From assembly GCA_016839445.1 (NCBI GenBank), contig JAEOUG010000100.1, positions 1 through 62,415 on the forward strand: a stretch of DNA of 62,415 nt, in the 5' to 3' direction. Each line of letters starts with the position of its first letter. The first letter of the stretch is position 1. The notes beneath the pieces were generated by a model. It had not been told where the DNA came from and did not search any database. It worked only from the letters and a program-made list of their open reading frames with translations. The stretch is from Candidatus Thorarchaeota archaeon. GTDB taxonomy: Archaea; Asgardarchaeota; Thorarchaeia; Thorarchaeales; Thorarchaeaceae. A program made the position numbers and the translations under genes. This document shows, piece by piece, positions 45,507 through 54,663 of the stretch.

Positions 45507-47345
45507 GTGTCGACGGACAAGATGCGAATCGCCATTGTTGACCAATACAGATGCAGGCCAAAGGACTGCACCCACGAGTGCAGAAGGTTCTGTCCCCGGG
45601 TCAGAACCGGGGATGAAACAGTGGTGTTTCCGGAAGGCCCCGACAAGCCACCAGTCATCGTCGAAGCGCTCTGTTCTGGAGAAGCAATCTGTGTCAAGAA
45701 ATGCCCCTACGGGGTCATCAGCATCGTCAACCTACCTGAGGAATTGGAGAGCGACACCAGTCACAGGTTCAGCGTCAATGGCTTCAAGCTGTTCAGATTG
45801 CCTATACCCAAGGATGGCCAAGTGCTAGGTCTCATTGGGCCGAATGGTGTCGGAAAGACGACGGCCATCCGCGTCCTCGCAGGGGAACTGAAGCCCAATC
45901 TGGGTCGGTTCGACAACCCTCCAGAGTGGGATGAGATCATCAGGGAGTATCGCGGCTCCGAGCTTCAGCCCTTCTTTGAGAAGGTTCAGAGCGGTGACAT
46001 CGTGCCCATTCACAAGCCACAGAACATCACTGACCTTCCCAAGGTGAAGTCCCTTGCAGACAAGCCGATTAGCGACCTGTTGGAGTCTTCAGACTCCTCG
46101 GGACGCCTCAAGGAACTGAAGCACGATATGGGCCTGACCGAGATATGGGACCGCCCCATCAAGTTCCTGAGCGGCGGAGAGCTACAGCGCGTGGCTATTA
46201 CTGCAGCCATTGTTCGTGAAGGCGACTTCTACTTCTTCGATGAACCCACTGCCTACCTTGACGTCAGGGAACGCCTGAGAATGGCGAGGGCGATACGACA
46301 GCTTTCGGAACAGGGCAAGACAGTGGTGGTGGTCGAGCACGACCTCTCTATTCTTGACTACGTTTCCGATCTCGTCTGCATGTTCTATGGAGACCCCGGT
46401 GTCTATGGTATTGTGTCTCATCCACATGGAACGCGAGTGGGCGTCAACATCTTTCTTGATGGATACATCCCTGACGAGAACATGAGGTTCCGTGATACTT
46501 CCATCTCCTTCAAGGGGATGACTGCAGAGGATGAGGTCTTCTCCGCCGGAGAGACCCTCGTAGAGTACGGGAACATGACGAAGAACTTCGAAGACTTCAC
46601 TCTGAAGGTAGATGGAGGCAGGGTCTCGAAGGGCCAGATTGTTGGCATTCTGGGAGCAAACGGAATCGGGAAGACGACCTTCGTCAGAATGCTGGCCGGT
46701 GAGATTGAGCCTGATGAGGGGGAGGCCCCGAAGAAGACCGTCAGCGGGCTGGATCTCAAGATAAGCTACAAGCCTCAATACATCCCTTCAGACTTCGATG
46801 GCAATGTCCGAATGTACCTCAGGTCAGCTGGCGGGAGCACAATTGACTCCCCTGACTTCCGCACCTCTGTCCTGAAGCGCCTAGGCCTAGAGCATCTTCT
46901 CGATCACAATGTCCAAGATCTCAGTGGCGGAGAGCTTCAGCGCGCGGCTATAGCGGCCTGCCTTGTCCGCGAGGCTGACATCTACCTGCTGGACGAGCCA
47001 TCGGCCTTTCTGGACATCGAGCAAAGGCTTGCTAGCTCGCACGCAATCAGGAGGACCATAAGGAACGGCATGAAGACCGCCTTTGTGGTGGAGCACTCCA
47101 TATTGATGGCCGACTATCTCAGCGACAGCCTAGTGGTGTTCAAAGGCAATCCCGGGAAGAGCGGCGTCGCATCTTCAGTAAGGACACTTCGGAATGGCAT
47201 GAACACATTCCTGAAAGAGATGGGAGTGACATTCAGGCGCGACCCGCAGACAGGCAGACCAAGGGTCAACAAGGAAGGCAGTCAACTCGACACGCAACAG
47301 AAGGCATCTGGCGACTACTACTACATCGGCAAGGGTAAGCAGTAG
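45507..47345 (+). CDS. ABCE1/Rli1 ribosome recycling ATPase
   Basis: N-terminal Fe-S domain CRPKDCTHECRRFCP...CVKKCPYGVISIVNLP; two NBDs with LSGGELQRVAI and LSGGELQRAAI; GTG start. Confidence 0.97.
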   Translation: MSTDKMRIAIVDQYRCRPKDCTHECRRFCPRVRTGDETVVFPEGPDKPPVIVEALCSGEAICVKKCPYGVISIVNLPEELESDTSHRFSVNGFKLFRLPIPKDGQVLGLIGPNGVGKTTAIRVLAGELKPNLGRFDNPPEWDEIIREYRGSELQPFFEKVQSGDIVPIHKPQNITDLPKVKSLADKPISDLLESSDSSGRLKELKHDMGLTEIWDRPIKFLSGGELQRVAITAAIVREGDFYFFDEPTAYLDVRERLRMARAIRQLSEQGKTVVVVEHDLSILDYVSDLVCMFYGDPGVYGIVSHPHGTRVGVNIFLDGYIPDENMRFRDTSISFKGMTAEDEVFSAGETLVEYGNMTKNFEDFTLKVDGGRVSKGQIVGILGANGIGKTTFVRMLAGEIEPDEGEAPKKTVSGLDLKISYKPQYIPSDFDGNVRMYLRSAGGSTIDSPDFRTSVLKRLGLEHLLDHNVQDLSGGELQRAAIAACLVREADIYLLDEPSAFLDIEQRLASSHAIRRTIRNGMKTAFVVEHSILMADYLSDSLVVFKGNPGKSGVASSVRTLRNGMNTFLKEMGVTFRRDPQTGRPRVNKEGSQLDTQQKASGDYYYIGKGKQ

Positions 47346-48173
47346 CTAGAGGCCTCGGTACCAGTATGTCTTCTTTCTTTTGGCTTTTTCTTCATCAAGC
47401 TCGGCGAGGATTCTGACTGCTTCGTTTCCGCACCGGATTACGTCCATCTCTCCCTTGACGGCAAACTCGTCTCTGACTCTGTTTGCATATACTGCGCAGA
47501 CCGCCCCAGTTCTGAAGCCGTAGATGTTCCCTAGAGTGAAGAGGGTCGCTGCCTCCATCTCGAAGTTGGCGACATTTGCTCTTGTAAGGTCCTCGATCAG
47601 GGTTCTGCTGAAGCTCTGAGTGTAATCACGGAACCCTGGTCTTGACTGCCCGAGATAGAAGGAGTCTGTTGACGCAGAGATACCAAGGTGGTAGGTCAAT
47701 CCCAGTGTATCGGCAGCCTCAATCAATGCAAGCACCGCTTCGTGGTCCGCTGCTGCAGGATACTCGGGTCGCACGTACTGCCTACTTGTGCCATCCAGTC
47801 GTACCGCCGCAGTTGAGATAATGAGGTCGCCTATCTCAATATCCTCTTTGAGCGTAGCACATGAGCCCACTCGAAGGAATGAATCCACTCCTACGTTGGC
47901 CAGCTCCTCGATTACTATGGCTGTCCCAGGACCACCGATTCCAGTAGAGCAAGCAGAGATGGGTTTTCCCTTATACTCCCCCGTGTGAGTGACAAACTGC
48001 CGGTGAACCGCCACTTCACGAGAGGAATCCCACAAGGAGCTTATCCTCTCCACGCGCTGGGGGTCTCCTGGAATCAAGACTGTCTTTGCGACATCGCCTG
48101 GCTTGACCTCCAGATGATACTGCTTCCTGTCCTGTGTGACTGGCCGCTTGGCAGAAACCTTCCTGTCCTTCAT
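47346..48173 (-). CDS. Nucleoside phosphorylase (uridine phosphorylase-like)
   Basis: YHLEVKPGDVAKTVLIPGDPQRVERIS; GIGGPGTAIVIEELANVG; ANFEMEAATLFTLGNIYGFRTGAVCAVYANR. Confidence 0.9.
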   Translation of the reverse strand: MKDRKVSAKRPVTQDRKQYHLEVKPGDVAKTVLIPGDPQRVERISSLWDSSREVAVHRQFVTHTGEYKGKPISACSTGIGGPGTAIVIEELANVGVDSFLRVGSCATLKEDIEIGDLIISTAAVRLDGTSRQYVRPEYPAAADHEAVLALIEAADTLGLTYHLGISASTDSFYLGQSRPGFRDYTQSFSRTLIEDLTRANVANFEMEAATLFTLGNIYGFRTGAVCAVYANRVRDEFAVKGEMDVIRCGNEAVRILAELDEEKAKRKKTYWYRGL

Positions 48174-48285
48174 GGGAATCAACACGATAGGACAAGCACG
48201 GCCTGATTTGTTCCTTTCGACGGGCACTGCGCTAAGCATATAGGAAGAAGGCGACAACCCTGAGGGAGCAGACGAGGTAGTATAC

Positions 48286-49167
48286 ATGAGTGTCCTAGAT
48301 AACCTTCAGCATCTCAGCCTGGGGAAGCGCGTACGTTTGCACAGGCTCCTCTATGAACATGGTCCAGGCAACGGCAAGATGATGATTCTCCCTATTGATC
48401 AGGGCCTTGAGCACGGTCCTGTCGATTTCTTCGCACACGACGAATGCGGTAATCCGGAATACCAGTTCCGCCTAGCCATTGAAGGCGGATATTCAGGTAT
48501 AGCCCTCCATCTTGGTCTCGCTGAGAAGTATGCCCCAAAATACGCTGGGAAGATACCGATTGTGCTGAAGATCAACGGCAAGACACGGATCCCAGACGCC
48601 TCGAAACCAGTGTCACCGATGACAGGCTCTGTCGAAGATGCTGTGCGAATCGGGGCGGATGCCGTAGGCTACACACTCTACGTAGGAAGTCCGAATCAAG
48701 TCATGGACTTCACGCAGTTCAGGAAACTGAAGGAAGACGCGGAACGCTTCGGCATGCCGATCATCATGTGGGCATACCCTCGTGGGGAGGACATTGACAA
48801 GAAGGGAGGAAGGGACTCCCTCTACGCCATTGATTACGCGGCGAGGGTCGCTGACGAACTCGGCGCTGACGTTGTGAAACTGAATATCCCAGAAGTGCAC
48901 CCGAAGTCAGGGTCCAAGCAACCCAGTCCCTATGACGGGTTGGACCTCAGTCTTGAGGAGCGTGTCAAGAAAGTAGTGAAGACCGCCGGGAAAACCCTAG
49001 TTCTGTTCTCTGGTGGCAGCAAGACGAGCGAAGAAGATCTGCTCCTTAGGGCAAAGGCGTGCATCGACGCTGGAGCTACAGGCCTCATCTTTGGCAGGAA
49101 CATCTGGCAGAGAGAGTGGGATGATGCTCTGGCCATCACCAGGAAGCTTAGGGCGCTAATGGGCTAG
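48286..49167 (+). CDS. Archaeal class I (DhnA-type) fructose-bisphosphate aldolase
   Basis: MMILPIDQGLEHGPVDFF; IVLKINGKTRI; IIMWAYPRGEDI; FSGGSKTSEEDLLLRA; GLIFGRNIWQR. Confidence 0.92.
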   Translation: MSVLDNLQHLSLGKRVRLHRLLYEHGPGNGKMMILPIDQGLEHGPVDFFAHDECGNPEYQFRLAIEGGYSGIALHLGLAEKYAPKYAGKIPIVLKINGKTRIPDASKPVSPMTGSVEDAVRIGADAVGYTLYVGSPNQVMDFTQFRKLKEDAERFGMPIIMWAYPRGEDIDKKGGRDSLYAIDYAARVADELGADVVKLNIPEVHPKSGSKQPSPYDGLDLSLEERVKKVVKTAGKTLVLFSGGSKTSEEDLLLRAKACIDAGATGLIFGRNIWQREWDDALAITRKLRALMG

Positions 49168-49275
49168 CAGTGTGTGGGTCACAACTATTATATACGCAGA
49201 GAATAGTTCGGGAATGCAGTGGAAGCCGGGTTTCCGGAGACCAGAGTTTGAGAATTAGAACGGAGCGCGTTTCAA

Positions 49276-50424
49276 ATGGTTGAAACCACTATCAGCGTTA
49301 TCAAGGCCGACATCGGTTCCCTTGCAGGTCATGTGATTGTGCCTGACTTCTTGTTCGAGCTCGCAAGGAAAGAACTGAAGGCCGCTGTGGAAAAGAAGAT
49401 CATTCAAGACTTCCATGTCACCAATGCTGGTGATGATCTTGAATTCATCATGACACACAACAAGGGGGAGAACAACGAGGAAGTTCACCGCCTTGCATGG
49501 GAGACCTTCATGAAGGGCACTGAGCTTGCTCGCGAGAAGAAGATCTACGCGGCAGGACAGGACATGTTGGCGGACACCTTCAGTGGCAACGTGAAGGGCA
49601 TGGGTCCTGGCTCCGCAGAGATGACCTTCGAGGAGAGAAGGTCAGAGCCAATCGCCGTATTCATGGCTGACAAGACCGAGCCCGGTGCGTTCAATCTCCC
49701 GCTCTACAAAGTCTACGCAGATCCCTTCAATACTGCAGGACTCGTGATTGATCCGAATCTTCACGACGGCTTCCGATTCGTCATTCAAGACATTATGAAG
49801 GACGTTCCTTGCTTCATCGAGATGAAGTGCCCAGAGGAATCCTATGATGTTCTTGCGCTCCTTGGTAGCACTGGAAAATACACAATCAAGAAGGTATACA
49901 GAAACGATGGGATGATTACTGCTTCTGTGAGCACAGATAAGCTGCACGCAGTAGCAGGCAAGTACGTCGGCAAAGACGACCCTGTAGCTATTGTCAGGGC
50001 GCACTCAGGACTACCCGCCATGGGAGAGGTCCTTGAGGCCTTCACCACTCCTCATCTCGTATCAGGCTGGATGAGAGGCTCTCATGCAGGTCCACTACTT
50101 CCAGTTTCTCTGAAAGACTCCAGATGCACTCGTTTCGACGGTCCTCCCAGAGTAGTGGCTCTGGGCTTCCAGGTCTCAAATGGCAAGCTTGTGGGGCCTG
50201 TGGATCTATTCGACGACGTTGCATTTGACATTAGCAGACAGAGAGGGATGGAGGTCGCCGACTACCTTAGGAGGCATGGTCCATTCCAGCCTCACAGATT
50301 GTCTGATGATCAGATGGAGTACACAACTCTACCGAAGGTACTGACTCGCTGCAAGAGCAGATTCATCGAGGAAGAGATTGTGCCTAAGGGCAAATCAAAA
50401 GACCACTCAGACTCAGCTGAGTAG
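49276..50424 (+). CDS. fbp: Fructose-1,6-bisphosphate aldolase/phosphatase (FBPA/P)
   Basis: TTISVIKADIGSLAGHVIVPDFL; GQDMLADTFSGNVKGMGPGSAEMTFEER; MADKTEPGAFNLPLYKVYADPFNTAGLVIDP. Confidence 0.95.
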   Translation: MVETTISVIKADIGSLAGHVIVPDFLFELARKELKAAVEKKIIQDFHVTNAGDDLEFIMTHNKGENNEEVHRLAWETFMKGTELAREKKIYAAGQDMLADTFSGNVKGMGPGSAEMTFEERRSEPIAVFMADKTEPGAFNLPLYKVYADPFNTAGLVIDPNLHDGFRFVIQDIMKDVPCFIEMKCPEESYDVLALLGSTGKYTIKKVYRNDGMITASVSTDKLHAVAGKYVGKDDPVAIVRAHSGLPAMGEVLEAFTTPHLVSGWMRGSHAGPLLPVSLKDSRCTRFDGPPRVVALGFQVSNGKLVGPVDLFDDVAFDISRQRGMEVADYLRRHGPFQPHRLSDDQMEYTTLPKVLTRCKSRFIEEEIVPKGKSKDHSDSAE

Positions 50425-50432
50425 CACTTGAA

Positions 50433-50449
50433 GCGGGACATGGTCCCGC
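50433..50449. terminator. Hairpin between convergent FBPA/P and parvulin genes
   Basis: GCGGGAC-ATG-GTCCCGC, 7-bp perfect stem followed by a T-rich stretch. Confidence 0.5.
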
Positions 50450-50470
50450 TCCTCATCTCTTTGTTTCAGA

Positions 50471-50761
50471 CTAGCCGGTGCGCTTTATGACGTGATATCC
50501 GAACTTCGTCTTGACGGGCTCATTTGTCATGGCGCCAACGCTCAGAGAGAACGCGGCTCTCTCGAACTCGGCGACCATCTCGCCTTTCCCGAAGTACCCT
50601 AGGTCACCTCCCCTCTTCTTTGAGGGGCAGCTGCTATACGCCCCCGCCGCTTTGCCGAAATCCTCTCCCTCTTGGATCTTCCTGATCACTTCGAGAGCTT
50701 TGCTATGCTTCTCAACAAGAATGTGACTTGCTCGGACCTTGCCGGCTTTGGCCTTACTCAT
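50471..50761 (-). CDS. Parvulin-type peptidyl-prolyl isomerase
   Basis: VRASHILVEKHSKALEVIRKIQEGEDFGKAAGAYSSCPSKKRGGDLGYFGKGEMVAEFERAAFSL...TKFGYHVIKR. Confidence 0.95.
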   Translation of the reverse strand: MSKAKAGKVRASHILVEKHSKALEVIRKIQEGEDFGKAAGAYSSCPSKKRGGDLGYFGKGEMVAEFERAAFSLSVGAMTNEPVKTKFGYHVIKRTG

Positions 50762-50895
50762 GATTGACACCTGCTTGTGGTGATGAGTGCTCAGGCATGA
50801 AATCTGTCTTAAGTCTGTCCTAGCTTCAGCAAGTCCTGCATCACAGGCTTTATGTCGGAAGCTCGGCATGTGACTGCATTCAGGAGGTCCATTGA

Positions 50896-51936
50896 GTGAA
50901 GGCTACTGTATTCCATGAGCACGGGGGTCCAGAGGTTCTCTCGTACGAAGACATCCCCACCCCTGAGGTGAATGCTAGAGATGTTCTCGTTGAGGTGAAA
51001 GCTGTTGCTCTCAACCACCTAGACCTCTTTGTAAGGAGTGGGATCCCGGGATTGCATCTAGAGATGCCACACATCCTGGGCAGTGACATCGCTGGCATCG
51101 TGTCGAGAATCGGTGACAAGGTGCCCGAAGACATACGGGTCGGGGATAGAGTCATTGTTGATCCTGGTCTATCGTGCGGAACGTGCGAGTTCTGCAAGAT
51201 GGGTGAGGAGTCTTTGTGTCCTTCCTACGGGATTCTAGGAGAACACCATCGAGGTGGCTATGCTGAGAACCTCTCTGTTGATTACGCAAACATCATCAAG
51301 ATACCGAATGAGAGTCGGCTGGACTTCGCACATGCGGCGGCAATACCACTGACGCTCATGACTGCGTGGCGTATGTTGATGTCTAAGGCGAAGATACGGA
51401 AGGGAGAGGATGTCCTGATTATCGGCATAGGCGGCGGAGTCGCTGTGGCTGCTCTCCAGATTGCGAAGGCTGTCGGAGCTAGGGTTCTTGTTACGAGTTC
51501 ATCTGACCAGAAGCTAGAGAAGGCGAGGGATCTAGGAGCTGACATCACTCTGAACCATGATGCGACGCCAGATTACCATAAGGCCATCCGGAAGGAGACC
51601 GGAGGACGAGGAGTAGATGTTGTTGTCGATTCGGTCGGAGCTGCGACTTGGGACCGGAGCCTGAAGAGCCTGCGAAAGGGAGGTAGGTTAGTCACCTGCG
51701 GGGCAACCTCGGGCCCCAAGGCAGAAACGAATGTCAACCTCGTCTTCTGGAATCAGCTCGAGATACTAGGCTCCACAATGGCAAGCAGGTCTGAACTGAG
51801 AGAGGCACTCAAGCTGGTCTGGGATGGCAGAGTGAAGCCAATCATAGATCGAACATACCCACTATCTGAGGCACGGGAGGCACACGAGCTTCTGGAACGC
51901 GGTGGCCAGTTCGGCAAGATTGTACTCCAACCTTGA
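50896..51936 (+). CDS. Zinc-binding MDR dehydrogenase / quinone oxidoreductase-like
   Basis: GSDIAGIVSRIGDKV; CGTCEFCKMGEESLC; VLIIGIGGGVAVAALQIAK. Confidence 0.9.
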   Translation: MKATVFHEHGGPEVLSYEDIPTPEVNARDVLVEVKAVALNHLDLFVRSGIPGLHLEMPHILGSDIAGIVSRIGDKVPEDIRVGDRVIVDPGLSCGTCEFCKMGEESLCPSYGILGEHHRGGYAENLSVDYANIIKIPNESRLDFAHAAAIPLTLMTAWRMLMSKAKIRKGEDVLIIGIGGGVAVAALQIAKAVGARVLVTSSSDQKLEKARDLGADITLNHDATPDYHKAIRKETGGRGVDVVVDSVGAATWDRSLKSLRKGGRLVTCGATSGPKAETNVNLVFWNQLEILGSTMASRSELREALKLVWDGRVKPIIDRTYPLSEAREAHELLERGGQFGKIVLQP

Positions 51937-52026
51937 GACTTCTCCCCGACCTAGTATTATCCTGATACGCACCTGAATCAGACACTGTTTCATTATGCCA
52001 TGTAGTGTACAACGAACCGGTGCAGA

Positions 52027-52257
52027 ATGAGAGTAGTCACGATATGCGTTCCGGATGAATACCTGAAGGGCGTCGAGGAACTCATTGAACAGAACAAGTA
52101 TCCCAACAGATCGGAAGTCATCCGTATCGCTATTCGCGATCTCTTGGTGGACGAACTCTGGGGCGAACGGAAGATTGGTGGCGGTGTTCCCCTTGTTGCA
52201 CATCTTCAGAATCTTGCTATGGAGACTCCTCTCCCACCCCCCAAACCCTCTCCGTAG
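52027..52257 (+). CDS. Ribbon-helix-helix (CopG/NikR-type) DNA-binding protein
   Basis: MRVVTICVPDEYLKGVEELIEQNKYPNRSEVIRIAIRDLL. Confidence 0.85.
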   Translation: MRVVTICVPDEYLKGVEELIEQNKYPNRSEVIRIAIRDLLVDELWGERKIGGGVPLVAHLQNLAMETPLPPPKPSP

Positions 52258-52374
52258 TAGATACAACTGAGCTATCTTTTTCTACATTCTAGTGTCCTCA
52301 TGGGCTGAGCCAGATAGTACTGCAGAATCCGACCCACGGAGCCAGTGCTCATCTCTCTAGGAGCGACTCTGAAA

Positions 52375-52953
52375 ATGTCACGATTCATTCGACGTATCAT
52401 GGGAAAAGACGAAGAAGAGGAAGAGACCGCCGAAGAACCAGCTGCACCTAAGACAGAAGCGCCCGCCGCAGTTGAGGCGCCTGCTGAGGTTGAAGCACCC
52501 GCCGAGGACTCATCTGAGGCAGCGGCTGAAGCACCTTCTGAAGGACGCGGCGATACACTCCCCTATCACAACACAATCCAGGACAGACTGATCTACCTGT
52601 TTGGTCATGAGAAGACCGGCGCTGGATTGGAGGGCACAGACGAGTTCGTGCTCGAGTTCATGGCTATGGGTGAGAGATTCTCGATCAGCAAGGCTCAGCT
52701 CGGTGAAGTACAATTGAAGAGTGGCTCTGCGACAGACCACGATGCGCACGTCAGGATTGCCAACGAACTGGTACCTGACCTGCTCTCTGCGTCGACCTTC
52801 TCTGAGTTCTCATCGTTGTTCCTGAATTACTACAAGAAGGCCGAGGCGGGTAAGTTCGTGAAGATCGAAGTCCGCAAACCTATGACAGACCTGAATCGAC
52901 GCGGGTACGCTCGCGTGCCCATCATGAAGCTTCTTGTGGGCGCAGCTCGCTAG
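52375..52953 (+). CDS. Uncharacterised protein with Ala/Glu/Pro-rich linker and C-terminal domain
   Basis: MSRFIRRIMGKDEEEEETAEEPAAPKTEAPAAVEAPAEVEAPAEDSSEAAAEAPSEG then a folded-looking domain; an SCP2-like fold is only a guess. Confidence 0.65.
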   Translation: MSRFIRRIMGKDEEEEETAEEPAAPKTEAPAAVEAPAEVEAPAEDSSEAAAEAPSEGRGDTLPYHNTIQDRLIYLFGHEKTGAGLEGTDEFVLEFMAMGERFSISKAQLGEVQLKSGSATDHDAHVRIANELVPDLLSASTFSEFSSLFLNYYKKAEAGKFVKIEVRKPMTDLNRRGYARVPIMKLLVGAAR

Positions 52954-53028
52954 TCTGCACATCAGGCGGCTTCCAGCAAGAGTTATAATCTCACCTCGGT
53001 CCAAGCCAGTATCTCAGGTGGGATTAGC

Positions 53029-53712
53029 TTGGCTAGTATTGAAACACCGGTTGTTATACTCAATCTCAAGACCTATCCTCAGGCAACAGGGGAGAAGGCT
53101 GTGCTTCTGGCCCAGACGTGTGAGAGGGTGTCAAACAAGTACGATGTAGAGATCATAGTCGCCCCTCAGATTCCGGACATCTACAGAGTGGCCAAGGCGG
53201 TAGAGATACCAGTCTTCTCTCAACATATGGATCCTGGTGAGCCTGGCCGATTCACTGGCCATGTTCTTGGCGAGACCCTCGTGGAGGCAGGCTGCGCAGG
53301 AACCCTGCTCAACCATTCTGAGAAGAGGATGCTTCTCGCAGACATAGAGTCATCAGTGGAGAAGGCCAACAAACTGAATCTTCACACCGTAGTCTGCACC
53401 AACAACCCTGCTGTGAGCGTAGCAGCAGCATCCGTGCATCCGACTGCTGTAGCAGTGGAGCCCCCTGAGCTGATTGGATCTGGAATCTCGGTCTCTCAGG
53501 CGAAGCCGGAAGTGATCAGTGGCACCGTTGATATGATTCGTGCAGTGAACAAGGATGTCATCATTCTGTGCGGTGCAGGTATCGGTACAGGCGATGATGT
53601 TGCCTCCGCCATCAAGCTGGGAGCTCAGGGAGTCCTTCTGGCGTCGGCTGTCGCCAAGTCCAACAAGCCAGAAGATGTCCTTGTGGACCTGATCACCCCA
53701 ATAGCAAAATAG
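53029..53712 (+). CDS. tpiA: Triosephosphate isomerase
   Basis: VILNLKTYPQATGEKA; GTLLNHSEKRM; VAVEPPELIGSGISVSQAKPE; CGAGIGTGDDVASAIKLGAQGVLLASAV. Confidence 0.95.
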   Translation: MASIETPVVILNLKTYPQATGEKAVLLAQTCERVSNKYDVEIIVAPQIPDIYRVAKAVEIPVFSQHMDPGEPGRFTGHVLGETLVEAGCAGTLLNHSEKRMLLADIESSVEKANKLNLHTVVCTNNPAVSVAAASVHPTAVAVEPPELIGSGISVSQAKPEVISGTVDMIRAVNKDVIILCGAGIGTGDDVASAIKLGAQGVLLASAVAKSNKPEDVLVDLITPIAK

Positions 53713-53766
53713 CAGGATTCGTAGCCTTTTTGAGTTCCTCGAGTTTGCCGGAGAGCGGCGATAGAC

Positions 53767-54663
53767 TTGAAGGTGACTCTTGAGTGCGCTCACTGTCTTC
53801 TTGAACGAGCAGTGAATCAGGTCAAGCTGGCAACAGATGACCCCGAACTTCAGATGAAGACCATCCAAGCGATGACTGCCTTCCTGGGTGAGAGATTCAC
53901 TAGCGAGTCAGTGCCAAGTCACATCGGCACTGACAGGGACCTTCTGGTTCAGAAGATGACCGGAAAGGACCCCTATGCGTCACTCAAGACAATGTCCAAC
54001 CAGATGGCTCTCGGCATCCTGCCAGAGCTCCAGCAGCTGGTGGATGAGAAGCGCACTCCCGAGGAGCGTTTCCGTACAGCAGCTCTCGTTGCAGCTGCAG
54101 CGAACGCCATAGAGTTCGATGTGTCTGGCAGAGAATTCAGCCTAGATGAACTCCGGAGGATTCTCGATAACGTCGAGTCTGATCTGGCTCTCGATCAAGT
54201 TGACACCTTCAGGAACCTCCTAGGGGACGTTGAGGAGGTTCTTTATCTCATGGACAACGCCGGTGAAGTAGTCTTGGACATGATTCTCATCAGGGAGATA
54301 CGACGTCTGGGGCCCAGAGTAGTGGCAGTGGTAAAGGGAGGCCCAATCCTTAATGATGCGACAATGGCTGACGCTGAGGAAGTGGGGCTTCATGAGTGCT
54401 CAGATGAGGTAATCGATACTGGCGCACCTGCAATCGGTGTGAACCTAGAGCGCAACTCCCCTTCATTCGTCAAGGTCTTCAAGTCTGCACAGCTCATTGT
54501 AGCCAAGGGAATGGGCAACTTCGAGGCTATGACAGAATTTGATCCGACTTGTCCAGTCGTTCACATTCTTCGAACGAAGTGCAACCCAGTGGCGCAGCAC
54601 GTGGGTGTGCCAAGGGACAAGAATGTAGTCATGATCAGGATGCCGCTTGGCCAGCGCAGCTAA
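53767..54663 (+). CDS. DUF89/ARMT1-like damage-control phosphatase
   Basis: LECAHCLLERAVNQ; DNAGEVVLDMILIREIRRLG; VVAVVKGGPILNDATMADAE; AKGMGNFEAM. Confidence 0.9.
   Translation: MKVTLECAHCLLERAVNQVKLATDDPELQMKTIQAMTAFLGERFTSESVPSHIGTDRDLLVQKMTGKDPYASLKTMSNQMALGILPELQQLVDEKRTPEERFRTAALVAAAANAIEFDVSGREFSLDELRRILDNVESDLALDQVDTFRNLLGDVEEVLYLMDNAGEVVLDMILIREIRRLGPRVVAVVKGGPILNDATMADAEEVGLHECSDEVIDTGAPAIGVNLERNSPSFVKVFKSAQLIVAKGMGNFEAMTEFDPTCPVVHILRTKCNPVAQHVGVPRDKNVVMIRMPLGQRS

Noticed and set aside
46182-46778. 198-aa minus-strand ORF inside ABCE1
   Set aside because: Fully antisense to a highly conserved gene; shadow ORF.
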